A stretch of 64,000 nt of DNA from Dubosiella muris (GTDB lineage Bacteria; Bacillota_I; Bacilli_A; Erysipelotrichales; Erysipelotrichaceae), in NCBI RefSeq assembly GCF_004793885.1, contig NZ_SRYG01000001.1, positions 122,999-186,998 on the forward strand, read 5' to 3'. The notes under the pieces were generated by a model. It worked only from the letters and a program-made list of their open reading frames with translations, ran no database searches and was not told where the DNA came from. Within the stretch, counting starts at the first letter, position 1; each line of letters starts with the position of its first letter. Shown piece after piece: positions 1 through 9,400 of this stretch. The translations under genes were made by a program, and so were the position numbers.

Positions 1-788
1 GTCACTTCGCAGCCGGCATCATCGTCGATCATTTGCTGGATCTCGTCTTTGGACAGCGTCATCAAAATGCCTTTGGTGCGCTCTTTGGAGCACGGGCACG
101 AGAAATGAATATCGGTTGTTTCCAGAACTTGCGCGTCCTCGAACAGGTCCCTGGCCAGCTGGCTCATGTCGGTATCGCCATACTCCTTGATGATGGTCGA
201 CATTGGCTTGAGGCCTTCCACGACGTGTTCGACGATCCGGATGTCGGTGTCGGTGGCGTCAGGCATCATTTGCAGCACGAGGGCACCGGCCGCTTCCACT
301 TTGCCGTTGGCGTCCGTGGACACCCCGACGGAAACCGCGCTTGGCGTCTGTTCGGAAAGCGTGAAGTAATACGTGAAGTCCTCTCCGATTTGACCGGACT
401 GGAGCTCCACCGTTCCGGTAAAGTTTTCCACCATGTTCAAATCCTTGATGACGGTCAGCGTGCCCTCCGTGCCGACGGCTTGCGCCACGCTTGGCGCGTC
501 GACGTGCGGATCCGAGACAAAGCCACGGACGTTGCCGTTGGAGTAGGCGTCCACCGTGATGCTGCCAATCGGCCCGTGGCCGTTGATAGAGATCGTGAGC
601 ATCTCCTTGTCGGATTTAAGCATGCCGCCCATGATGGAGGCGACAGAGAGCGTCCGGCCTAAAGCGTCCGTGGCGATCGGCCCCATATCGAACCGGTCCC
701 GGGCTTCCTGCACCATGTCGGTGGTGCGGGCGATATAAATGCGCACATGCCCGTCCAGGGCGAGTGCTTTTACGAGTTCATCTTTCAT
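1..788 (-). CDS. hslO: Hsp33 redox-regulated chaperone, partial (C-terminus beyond window)
   Basis: Hsp33 is a cytosolic holdase activated by oxidation of a C-terminal zinc-bound cysteine cluster. The reading frame starts at an ATG at 788 (MKDELVKALALDGHVRIYIA) behind a GGAGG ribosome site and stays open to the window edge, about 262 residues. The C-x-C half of the zinc motif (FSCPCSKERT) is visible near residue 235. The second C-x-x-C lies past position 1, so its presence cannot be judged. It is the last gene of the tilS-hpt-ftsH-hslO group, an order common in Firmicutes. The ftsH terminator separates it from ftsH, so it probably has its own promoter in 789-860. Confidence 0.95.
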   Translation of the reverse strand, partial: MKDELVKALALDGHVRIYIARTTDMVQEARDRFDMGPIATDALGRTLSVASIMGGMLKSDKEMLTISINGHGPIGSITVDAYSNGNVRGFVSDPHVDAPSVAQAVGTEGTLTVIKDLNMVENFTGTVELQSGQIGEDFTYYFTLSEQTPSAVSVGVSTDANGKVEAAGALVLQMMPDATDTDIRIVEHVVEGLKPMSTIIKEYGDTDMSQLARDLFEDAQVLETTDIHFSCPCSKERTKGILMTLSKDEIQQMIDDDAGCEV

Positions 789-860
789 CGTTTGAACCTC
801 CTTGTTTCCATTATCCTCTTTTCTTTTCCATTTTACCTATTTATATGCTTTTGGCAAAGA

Positions 861-892
861 AAAGGAGCGATGGCTTTTCGTTTCGCTCCTTT
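861..892 (-). terminator. Rho-independent terminator after ftsH
   Basis: The 10-bp arms AAAGGAGCGA (861-870) and TCGCTCCTTT (883-892) form a hairpin with a 12-nt loop. On the minus strand a T-rich tail follows. It lies directly after the ftsH stop codon. Confidence 0.75.
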
Positions 893-898
893 GGCTTC

Positions 899-2863
899 TT
901 AGTCTTTTTTCTTGGTGAGTTCGCTCAAAGCCTGGTCGAGATCTTCCTCGCTGGCTTTTTTCGGTACCGGCGGCACGTCTTCCTTGACTTCGACGGTTTC
1001 CGTTTCCACGATGGTCGCCTCGATTGGCGCGTTCGGATCTTTGAGCTGTCCGTATTTCATAAGATTCGTGATTTCCTCGTTGGTGAGCGTCTCGTTTTCA
1101 TACAGGTTTTTCGCGATCAAATCGAGCAGGTCGCGGTTTTCCGTCAGGATGCGGCGGCATGCCGTATGGCACTCGTCCACGATCTTGCGCACTTCCTTGT
1201 CGATTTCCTCGGCGACACCCACAGAGTAGTTTCCGCCTTGCGTGTAGTCGCGGCCCAGGAACACGTTGCCTTGCGGATTGGCGTACTGGATCGGTCCAAG
1301 CGACGACATACCGAAGACACGCACCATGTTTTTGGCGATGTCGGTTAGTTTTTCAATGTCGTTGACCGCGCCGGCACTGATTTCGCCAAACACGATTTCC
1401 TCGGCGGTACGTCCGCCCAGCAATCCGGTGATTTGCGCCAAATATTCCGAGCGGCGGTGGAAGTATTTTTCCTCGCGCGGCGTCATCAGGTTGTATCCGC
1501 CCGCTTCCCCGCGTGGAATGATTGTGACTTTTTGCACCATGTCGGCGTCTTCGACTTTGAGTCCGATCACGGCGTGTCCCGCTTCATGGTACGAAACGAG
1601 CCACTTGTCCTTATCGCCGTATTTCTTGCTTTTTTTCGCCGGTCCCATCATGACACGGTCGATGGCTTCGTCCAGGTCGTCCATCGTGATGACGGTTTCC
1701 TTGTTGCGCACGGCCAGGATCGCGCCTTCGTTGAGCACGTTGGCCAGATCCGCGCCGGAGAAGCCCGGCGTGCGCTTGGCGAGGTTTTCCAGTTCGACGC
1801 CTGGCGCCAAATGCTTGTTACGGGCGTGCACTTTCAAGATTTCCTGACGGCCTTTGATGTCCGGCAGGTTGACCGTGACCTGACGGTCGAACCGTCCGCT
1901 TCGCAGCAGGGCCGGGTCGAGGACGTCAGGCCGGTTGGTGGCCGCGATGATGACGATGCCGTTGTTGTCGATCATACCGTCCATTTCCACGAGCAGCTGG
2001 TTGAGTGTCTGCTCGCGCTCGTCGTTTCCGCCGCCCATGCCGGCGCCGCGCTGGCGTCCGACGGCGTCGATTTCGTCGATAAAGATAATGCAGGGCGCCG
2101 CTTTGGCTGCCGTTTTAAACATGTCGCGCACGCGGCTCGCGCCGGTTCCGACAAACATTTCCACGAAGTCGGAGCCGGAAATCGAGAAGAACGGCACACC
2201 CGCCTCGCCGGCGACGGCTTTAGCGAGCAACGTCTTTCCGGTGCCCGGAGGACCGACCATCAGGATACCCTTTGGAATGTGGGCGCCCATGTCGGTGAAT
2301 TTTTTCGGCGCGCGCAAGTAGTCGATGATTTCCTTGACTTCCTCTTTTTCCTCCTCGCAGCCGGCGACGTCCTTGAACCGCGTTTTCACGTTGGATTCGA
2401 TGCGGGCTTTCGATTTGGAAAATTCGAAGGCTTTGTTGTTGCCTCCGCCGCCCATGCGGGCGAACATGAAATAAAAGAACACGCCGACCAGGATGAATGG
2501 AATGAGCTGTCCAAGCACATTGAGCCAGACGCTTCCCTGGTTTGGATCGACGATGGAAATTTGTCCGCCGTCGCCGGTCAGCGTTTTGTTGAGCCATTCC
2601 AGATTGGCTTCGGTGTTGGGAACGAGGACGTTGAAGCTTGTCGCGTTCGCGCCCGGTTTGGAAGGATCGGTGTACGTTCCTTCCACATCAATGACCGTGG
2701 ACGAGATGGTCATTGAGGAGTTTCCGAATTTCGCGTCCTGCGCGAGCTTCTGGAATTCGGTATAGTTCATATGGCGCATCGTGCCCTGGGCGCTGTACGC
2801 GATCAAGGAAACGATGATACAAACTATGAAAATCGTGGGAAGATAGTTGAGCCACTTCTTCAT
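899..2863 (-). CDS. ftsH: ATP-dependent zinc metalloprotease FtsH
   Basis: Membrane-anchored AAA+ protease that degrades misassembled membrane proteins and short-lived regulators. At 654 residues it has the usual length. Order of parts: N-terminal membrane segment (about 8-26), extracytoplasmic domain, second membrane segment (about 117-136), AAA+ module with Walker A GPPGTGKT (204-211), Walker B IIFIDEID (259-266) and the SRH region with [18 protein letters not shown], then the protease domain with the zinc motif HEAGH (426-430). The acidic, lysine-rich tail is typical. A GGGGGAT-type ribosome site precedes the ATG. The gene lies 12 bases downstream of hpt, so cotranscription is likely. Confidence 0.98.
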   Translation of the reverse strand: MKKWLNYLPTIFIVCIIVSLIAYSAQGTMRHMNYTEFQKLAQDAKFGNSSMTISSTVIDVEGTYTDPSKPGANATSFNVLVPNTEANLEWLNKTLTGDGGQISIVDPNQGSVWLNVLGQLIPFILVGVFFYFMFARMGGGGNNKAFEFSKSKARIESNVKTRFKDVAGCEEEKEEVKEIIDYLRAPKKFTDMGAHIPKGILMVGPPGTGKTLLAKAVAGEAGVPFFSISGSDFVEMFVGTGASRVRDMFKTAAKAAPCIIFIDEIDAVGRQRGAGMGGGNDEREQTLNQLLVEMDGMIDNNGIVIIAATNRPDVLDPALLRSGRFDRQVTVNLPDIKGRQEILKVHARNKHLAPGVELENLAKRTPGFSGADLANVLNEGAILAVRNKETVITMDDLDEAIDRVMMGPAKKSKKYGDKDKWLVSYHEAGHAVIGLKVEDADMVQKVTIIPRGEAGGYNLMTPREEKYFHRRSEYLAQITGLLGGRTAEEIVFGEISAGAVNDIEKLTDIAKNMVRVFGMSSLGPIQYANPQGNVFLGRDYTQGGNYSVGVAEEIDKEVRKIVDECHTACRRILTENRDLLDLIAKNLYENETLTNEEITNLMKYGQLKDPNAPIEATIVETETVEVKEDVPPVPKKASEEDLDQALSELTKKKD

Positions 2864-2875
2864 TAATTGATCCCC

Positions 2876-3418
2876 CTATTCGTAGATTTCAGGTTTGAGA
2901 ACGCCGATGAATGGCAGATTTCGGTATTTCTGGTTGTAGTCGAGTCCATAGCCCACCACAAATTCATTCGGCACGGTAAATCCGACATAATCCGCTTCGA
3001 TATCGACAACGCGTCGTTCCGGCTTGTCAAGCAGCGAAACGATTTTGACGTTGGTCGCGCCTTTGTTCAGGAACATCTTGCGTACTTCCGAAAGCGTGCG
3101 GCCGGTATCGACGATGTCCTCGACCACAAGAATCGCCCGGTCCTTGCTGGAAAGATCCATGTCTTTTTCGATGCGCACGTCGCCGATCGACTCGGTTCCA
3201 TCGTACGAGCTGACCGACATGAAGTCGATTTCGCAAGGGAACGTGAATCGCTTGATCAGTTCCGCCATGAATGGAACGCTTCCGCGCAGCAGGCCGACGA
3301 TGATCGGCACGGTGTTTTCCTGTTCGTAATCGTGTTCGATCTGCGCCGCCAGCTCTTTGCAGCGTTGTTCTATTTGTTCTTCTGTAAGCAATACTTTTTC
3401 AATATCTTTGCTGATCAT
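2876..3418 (-). CDS. hpt: Hypoxanthine phosphoribosyltransferase
   Basis: Purine salvage enzyme joining hypoxanthine or guanine to PRPP. The 180-residue protein beginning MISKDIEKVLLTEEQ is the normal family length and carries the PRPP-binding motif ILVVEDIVDTGRTL. The frame is open further upstream, but that extension overlaps tilS. The ATG at 3418 has a GAGGAG ribosome site, so it was chosen. It sits between tilS and ftsH, as in many Firmicutes. Confidence 0.96.
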   Translation of the reverse strand: MISKDIEKVLLTEEQIEQRCKELAAQIEHDYEQENTVPIIVGLLRGSVPFMAELIKRFTFPCEIDFMSVSSYDGTESIGDVRIEKDMDLSSKDRAILVVEDIVDTGRTLSEVRKMFLNKGATNVKIVSLLDKPERRVVDIEADYVGFTVPNEFVVGYGLDYNQKYRNLPFIGVLKPEIYE

Positions 3419-3441
3419 TTTTGATTTCTCCTCTAGTAAAC

Positions 3442-4641
3442 CTATCGCGCTAATTGTAACATAAAGGCCGTGGGTTGGATAGAAAAATGTGTGCGGTCGC
3501 AGCCGATTCCAGGCACGAAAACGACGTGTCCCTGGCTGTTTTCGAGCACGTACCACTGCTCGCGCCACAGGCGCGGAATCTTGCGGTCGATCCAAAACCG
3601 GCGCAGCGTCTTGGTGCCGCAGCGCAAGGCGATTCGGTCCGTTCCTCTGGCGGGACGGAGCGTGAGAGGAAAATCCTGGTCGGTCAAAGTCACGCCTTCC
3701 TTGACTTCCCCTTTATTATTAAACGAATATGTAAAATTTCCCAACTCTAATGATTGAAAATTTTTCACGCTTTCCCTATCGCCCAGTAAAAAGGTAGGAT
3801 ATTGCGTTTTTTGCGCCAGCAAAACCTTGTCGTCGTGGCGTTCCAGCTTGTAGTCGCGCAAGTCGACTACGCAATTCGTTTGCAGCTGCCGGCACAACGA
3901 TTCAAGATGGCTTTGCGACAAATGGCGTTTCATGGATTCCGCCAAAAACAAGTCGAGATAAAACGGGGCGTCCGGATCGGCGAGCAGGGCCGCCATGCCT
4001 TGCCTGGCCAAACGCTGCCGGCCCGCTTTTTTTTCGGCCTCCCACGCCGCGTTTTTTTGGTCGATTTCCTGCTGAAGCGCAAGTTTTTGCGCGCGGGTCA
4101 TCGCGTCGATGGTTTCATGCCGGATCTGATTGCGGGTGTAGTGGTCGGCAAGATTCGTTTCGTCGACGCCGTAAGGCACATCGTGACCGACGCAATACGC
4201 TTCGAGCTCTTTTTTCTCGTAAGCGAGCAAAGGACGATGGACGCGCAACCCATGGTATGTCGTTTCAAGGACAAGACCGTAGTGGTCGCAGCGCATATGG
4301 CGTCGCATTTGGAACAAATACGTTTCAAGGCTGTCGTCGAGATGGTGGGCGACGTACAAGTCGTCGATGCCTTCTTGATGGGCGATCTGAATGAAAAACG
4401 CGTACCGCGCGTCCCGGGCCCACGCCTGAAAGTTGCCTTCGCCGGGATATTTTGGATAGAGCACGTGGCATGGAATGGAGCGCTCTTGGCAATACGAGCG
4501 GACGATTCGCTCGTCGCGGTTGGCGCTGGGGCGCTTGGCGTAGTTGACGTGGGCGACGACAAGGGAATGGCCCTGCCGGTAAAGCTGGTCGAGCAGAGCC
4601 ATCGAGTCGGGCCCGCCCGAACAGGCGATCAAAGCTTTCAT
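3442..4641 (-). CDS. tilS: tRNA(Ile)-lysidine synthase
   Basis: Modifies the wobble cytidine of the AUA-reading isoleucine tRNA to lysidine, using ATP and lysine; essential in most bacteria. The start MKALIACSGGPDS at 4641 has a GGAGAG ribosome site and puts the N-type PP-loop SGGPDS at residues 8-13, as expected. At 399 residues it contains the PP-loop ATPase domain, a helical middle part and a C-terminal TilS domain. The frame continues 17 codons upstream, but that extension lacks family features. First gene of the tilS-hpt-ftsH operon. Confidence 0.95.
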   Translation of the reverse strand: MKALIACSGGPDSMALLDQLYRQGHSLVVAHVNYAKRPSANRDERIVRSYCQERSIPCHVLYPKYPGEGNFQAWARDARYAFFIQIAHQEGIDDLYVAHHLDDSLETYLFQMRRHMRCDHYGLVLETTYHGLRVHRPLLAYEKKELEAYCVGHDVPYGVDETNLADHYTRNQIRHETIDAMTRAQKLALQQEIDQKNAAWEAEKKAGRQRLARQGMAALLADPDAPFYLDLFLAESMKRHLSQSHLESLCRQLQTNCVVDLRDYKLERHDDKVLLAQKTQYPTFLLGDRESVKNFQSLELGNFTYSFNNKGEVKEGVTLTDQDFPLTLRPARGTDRIALRCGTKTLRRFWIDRKIPRLWREQWYVLENSQGHVVFVPGIGCDRTHFSIQPTAFMLQLAR

Positions 4642-4720
4642 TCTTTCCACTCTCCTTTCTGTTTTTTCCTCCACAAGCATACCATACCCCATCCGGATGA
4701 AAACGATTTATAATCGAAAT

Positions 4721-5095
4721 ATGAACGGAACTCCTTATTTTGGCATCGCGCTTCTCATCCCGCTGTTTATCACGGGCATTGGCGTCTGGTGCTCGCATTA
4801 CCCGCCAAAAACGCGGCAGGCGTTGTTTGGCTACCGGTCCCCGCTTTCGATGCGGTCCGAGCGCAACTGGATGGCGGCGCAAAAAGCGCTGGGTCATTTG
4901 TGGTCGTGGCTTGGGCTGGCGGATCTGGCGGTCGTCTTTTTCGTGGAACTCGCGTTGACGGCGTCCAAAAACGTCGTGTGGATGGTGTATGGGTCGCTCG
5001 GCATGGTGGCGGCGCAAGTGTTCGTGCTTGTCGCCACCTATCTCATCATAGAAAGGAAACTGAAAAAACTGGATGCCTCGAATGAAAACATCTGA
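4721..5095 (+). CDS. SdpI-like small integral membrane protein
   Basis: A 124-residue protein with three or four predicted membrane segments. The segment PPKTRQALFGYRSPLSMRS followed by W(N)xAQK is characteristic of the SdpI/YfhL immunity-like family, whose Bacillus member protects against the SdpC toxin; no toxin gene is seen nearby. An in-frame ATG exists at 4697, but the family-like part begins at MNGTPYFGI (4721). No Shine-Dalgarno sequence precedes it. A TATAAT at 4709-4714 ends six bases before the ATG, so the message may be leaderless. Divergent from tilS. Confidence 0.75.
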   Translation: MNGTPYFGIALLIPLFITGIGVWCSHYPPKTRQALFGYRSPLSMRSERNWMAAQKALGHLWSWLGLADLAVVFFVELALTASKNVVWMVYGSLGMVAAQVFVLVATYLIIERKLKKLDASNENI

Positions 5096-5267
5096 ATCGA
5101 ATACGCGTATTTCCAACGCCCGCATGGCAAGCGAGCTGAAACGTTTGCCGGTTTTGCTTATGCAGTCGGCCAGGCAAAAGATCGTTCTGGAAGGCAAGCG
5201 CGTGTACATCGTCGCGGCTACCCTGTCCAGAGAGATCACGGAGCCCTGGCGCAATCGAAGAGGATAG
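5073..5267 (+). CDS. Possible small basic protein of unknown function
   Basis: A 64-codon frame overlapping the 3' end of the SdpI-like gene and ending just before a terminator. It is rich in Arg and Ser with one hydrophobic stretch, and I recognise no family. A purine-rich AAAGGA lies about 15 bases upstream, too far for a good ribosome site. It may simply be the untranslated tail of the preceding message. Confidence 0.22.
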   Translation: MPRMKTSESNTRISNARMASELKRLPVLLMQSARQKIVLEGKRVYIVAATLSREITEPWRNRRG

Positions 5268-5281
5268 CTTCCTCTTTTTTT
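5258..5281 (+). terminator. Rho-independent terminator of the SdpI-like gene
   Basis: AAGAGGA (5258-5264) pairs with TCCTCTT (5270-5276), and a T-run follows to 5281. Confidence 0.75.
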
Positions 5282-5337
5282 CATGGCGTCCGGTTCCGTT
5301 CTTATCCCATTCGTCAAAAGAGCCTGTCCGCAAGAAA

Positions 5338-5359
5338 AGCCCGCTAATTCAAACGGGCT
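5338..5359 (-). terminator. Terminator after the Rpn-type gene
   Basis: AGCCCG and CGGGCT arms around a 10-nt loop, followed on the minus strand by TTTTCTT. Confidence 0.65.
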
Positions 5360-5372
5360 CTCATGACTTATT

Positions 5373-6317
5373 TTAAGTTTTGTCTTCCATCAAGCCAAGG
5401 CGTTTTCCCACCTGGCGCGCTTCGCTGATTGTCAGATCCTTACGCTGGATTTCATATACCTTTTCGATCGGGACTCCAAATTCTTTGGAAAAGCGTCGAA
5501 TGGCGTCAACCGACGCTTTCACAGCGCCTTCTTTTCGCCCTTGCGCTCGTCCTTGCACACGTCCTTCATTTCGTCCTTTCTCTCTTCCTTTCTCGATAAA
5601 CCCCTGGCTCAAGTTGCACATTTTCCTCACCCTCCTTTGGTCTTCTTCCATTGTGAATCCATACGCTCTCAACTTCTCGTTGGCTTTCTTTTCCTCTTCG
5701 CACTTAAACAAATAATGTAGCACTTTCAATGAATCCTTGTCGTCTTCCCGGATCTCGTTTCCGATTTTGAACGTCGCCAGGTTCATCATGCCCTCCTTTG
5801 GCTCGTTTCTTGTCACCTGGCTTCCTTCTGTTTTCTCGATCCATTCCTTTTTGATTTCCAGCTCGCTTTTTTTGATCCGGAAATCGTTGACGACCCACAT
5901 CGAATACACCGGCCGCAACGCGTTGTAGTCCACTTTCTTTCCCACCTGGTTACATACCATCGCGGCCACATACAAATTCTTTCGTGATTCCAAATCGTAC
6001 GCTTTGGGCATGTCCTTTTGGAAATCCGCGTTGCCGTACGCCTGCCATGATTTCTTTTTCATGCCAAACAACAGGTCGGGCTCGACGTAGGCGCCCGAGC
6101 TAAACGCGATCTCGCCCGACGCGTACGGGATTTGATCGGTGTCGGTTTCGATATAGCCGCGAATAGCTTCGATGGGGTCCGAAGCCAGGGGCGGCACGCC
6201 GTCTTTGATCAAATACGACAAAAGCCGGGTGTCCCGGAGCCATTGTTTCGCCATACGATCGTACGCCCGTTGCTGCCGGCGCAGGCTTTTCCGTTCTTTT
6301 TTATTTTTATCTTTCAT
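5373..6317 (-). CDS. Rpn / PD-(D/E)XK nuclease-like transposase-family protein
   Basis: About 314 residues. The core has an EPDLLF segment, then NADFQKD, an R-x-x-Y block and a YNALRPVYSMWV segment, matching the PD-(D/E)XK layout of Rpn-type proteins that promote RecA-independent recombination. The usual E-x-Q motif reads D-x-Q here, so catalytic strength is uncertain. A highly charged repeat of the EKGREKGRNEGRVQGRAQGR kind follows, typical of this family, then a short helical tail. Start MKDKNKK at 6317 (an upstream Met at 6335 is possible). There is no clear ribosome site, and a TATAAT lies just upstream. An unrelated family member sits at 36723-37703. Confidence 0.75.
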   Translation of the reverse strand: MKDKNKKERKSLRRQQRAYDRMAKQWLRDTRLLSYLIKDGVPPLASDPIEAIRGYIETDTDQIPYASGEIAFSSGAYVEPDLLFGMKKKSWQAYGNADFQKDMPKAYDLESRKNLYVAAMVCNQVGKKVDYNALRPVYSMWVVNDFRIKKSELEIKKEWIEKTEGSQVTRNEPKEGMMNLATFKIGNEIREDDKDSLKVLHYLFKCEEEKKANEKLRAYGFTMEEDQRRVRKMCNLSQGFIEKGREKGRNEGRVQGRAQGRKEGAVKASVDAIRRFSKEFGVPIEKVYEIQRKDLTISEARQVGKRLGLMEDKT

Positions 6318-6403
6318 ATCTATTATATACGACAAAGAGAGGACAAAAGGGACAATTTTTCTTTAATAATTTTTTTGCTTCCAAAATATCCGTTTTCCGG
6401 ATC

Positions 6404-6445
6404 AAAAAAGGAACGGGCGTGTCTTTCCCGTTTCCGTTCCTTTTT
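6404..6445 (-). terminator. Terminator after the giant surface protein gene
   Basis: AAAAAGGAACGG and CCGTTCCTTTTT arms enclose a loop of about 17 nt just after the stop codon. T-runs flank both sides, so it could work in both directions. Confidence 0.75.
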
Positions 6446-6451
6446 CTTTCT

Positions 6452-9400
6452 TTATTGCGTCTTTTTTCTCTTCACCCACAAGCCGGCGAGTACGAGCATC
6501 GCGCTCATAAGCAAACTAATCCACAACGACTGGTTCGTTTGGGTCGCGGTTTTTGGCGATGTTGGCTTTCCGTTTTTGGAAGAGGCCGGCGTTCCCGGCT
6601 CGACCGTCACCGTGACTTCGTTGGATGGAGTTTGACCGTTTTCGTCCACGAGGACGCCGACATTGATCCAGGCGCTGTTGCGGGTTACGACTGGCACTTT
6701 GACTTGGAACGTCAAGTCGATCGTCTCGTCTGGTTTCAGCTCGTCGATCTTCCACGTGATCGTCTTGTTTTCAATCGTGCCGCCCCTCGTGATGGAGCCT
6801 TCAACGAATCGCAGTCCGTCCGGGATCGCGTCTTTGACTTGGATTTGCCGGGCGCTTTCCGTTCCGTGGTTTTGGATTCGCAAAATGTATGTGATCGTAT
6901 CGCCCATATTGGCTTTGAGGCGCGTCTTGACTGGCTGGCCATCGTTTTTGGCTTGCAGCTTCTCGATCGTCACCCGAGGTCCTTCGTTTGGCGTCTTGAT
7001 TTCCACTTCGTTGGACGGGGTTGGCTCGTCCGGGCGCGTCGATTCGACGACTTCGGCGATGTTGCGCCATACGCCTTCGGCTTCCGGTACATCGACCGCG
7101 AACGAAACCGTTCTCGATGTGCCGGTTTTCAGCGTGCCCAGATGCCATGTGATTTGGCCGTTTTCCACGAGGCCCTCGTCGCTTACGCTGCCTTCCAACA
7201 GCGTCAATCCTTCCGGGATCGCGTCGGTTACGACGACATCGGTCGCGTCGGCTTCGCCATCGCTTGTCACTTTGATGAAATACGTGACGCGGTCGTTGCC
7301 CACAACGGCGAGCACGTCTTTTGTCCGGTTGCCTTCGTTGCGTTTTTGCGATTTTTCAATCGTCAAATGCGGCGCGAAGGTTTCCACTTCGACTGGCGGC
7401 GTCGTTTTCGGATCCGGATCGTCCTCGCTGTATGTGCTGGCCACATTCGTCCAGCGCGTATGCGTTTTGACGGATGGCACTTGCACCTGGAACGTCACCG
7501 TCCTGGTTTGTCCCGCTTCCAGCTTGGCCAGCTTCCACGTAATGCGGCCGTCTTTCTCCACGCCGTTGTCGCTGATCGAGCCTTTTACGAGTTCAAGGCC
7601 TTCCGGCACGATGTCTTCGATCACGACCTGGCTGGCCGGTCCGACACCGTCGTTTGTCACGTCGATAGCGTAGGTGATCTTGTCGCCCGCTTTGGCCTGA
7701 AGCAAGGTTTGCGTGAGCGCGCCGTCGTTTTTCGCCTGTCTTTTCACCACGCGCAAAGACGGAACGTTCGTTTCCACTTCGACTGGCGGCGTTTCGATTT
7801 CCTCGCGCGGCTCGTCTGGATTTTCCGGGTTGTTCGGATTGTCTTCGTGGCTGACCGTCGCCACGTTGGTCCATTTCGTCTTTTCCTTGACGGATGGCAC
7901 TTGCACGCGGAACCACACTTCCTTGGATTCACCCGGCTGTAAATCGCCGATTTTCCAAAGCATCGTTCCTGTCTGCTCGTCGTAAACCGGTTCGACAAGC
8001 GAGTTGTCCATCGCCTGCATCACAAGGCGGATGCCATTCGTTTCCGGAATCGTGTCTTTGATCCAGACGTCGTGGGCCGTTTCCAAACTTGTGTTGGTCG
8101 CTTTCAAATAATACGTCACCGTATCGTTCGCTTTGGCGTTCAATATCGTTTGCACCCGGTCGCCGTCGTTGAGCTTGTGCTCCTTTTCCAAAATGACAGC
8201 TGGCACGAGCGTGTCGACTTCCACCTCTTCGGATGGAATGTCCACCCGGCCCCCCTCTTCCGGATTGTTCGGGTTGTTTTCATAGTTCGTCACTGCCTGA
8301 TTCGTCCACAAGGTGTTTTGCGTGACAGCCGGAATACGGACTTTGAACGTCACCGTTTTGGATTCGCCGGCGGCCAGGTCGCCAAGATTCCATGTGATTG
8401 TCTGGGTGTTTGGATCGTATCGACCGTTTTCGCCCGCTTCCACGAAAGTCAGGAACAATGGCGTCGTTTGGTTTTCGGCGGTCGGGATCGTGTCGCGCAC
8501 GATGACATCTTTCGCCGTCGCGTTGCCCGGGTTGTTCACCGTCAGGCGGTACGTCAGCACCCAGCCCGCTTTTCCGGTCAGTTTTTCAAAGGTATACTCG
8601 GCGTCGTTTTCGAATTTCTGGTCTTTGACGATCGTCAACTGCGGCAAATCGGTACCGACTTCCACTTCATTCGATGGTTTCGGATCCTCGTCTTCGTAAA
8701 CGAGCGTCGCGATGTTTTTCCATGTCGTTTTCTTGTCGACTGTCGGAACAGTGACAGAGAACGTCAGTTCCTTCCTTTCATTGGCCGGCATCGTGCCCAC
8801 GTTCCAGGTAATCGTTCGGGATGCGGCATCGTACTGGCCATTTTCACTGGCACTGTTTTTCACATACGTCAACCCTTCCGGCACCACGTCGCGTACGAAT
8901 ACGTTTTCCACATCGTGTTCGGTTGGATTGGTCACATGAAGCATGTAGGTCACGGTGTCGTTGGCGTTGACCGCGAGAATCTCTTTTTGCATCGCGTCGC
9001 CATTGACAGACTGCCATTTTTCAATGTCGAGATTTTTCACGATCGTGTCGATTTCCACCGTATTGGATGGCGTCGGCTCCGGATCTTCTTTGTATGTCAA
9101 GGTCGCGGTGTTTTTCCATGCCGTGTCTTTGTCGACAACCGGCACTTTGACCTGGAACGAGACGATGGCGGTTCCGCCGTTGGCGGCCAGCGTGCCCACG
9201 TTCCATGTGATCTTCCTTGTGTTCTCGTCGTATTGTCCGCCATCAAAGGCTTGCACAAATTCCAGACCTTTCGGTACGATATCGGTCACGACAACCTCGG
9301 TCGCCGCTTCGTTTCCTTCGTTGGTGACAACGAGATCGTAGGTGACGAGCTCTCCGGCTTCGACGCGCAATGGCGGCGTTTCGCCATCGTACATTGGCGT

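Noticed and set aside
5073-5267. Confident calling of a 64-aa protein after the SdpI-like gene.
   Set aside because: Poorly placed ribosome site and overlap with the upstream gene; kept only as a low-confidence feature.
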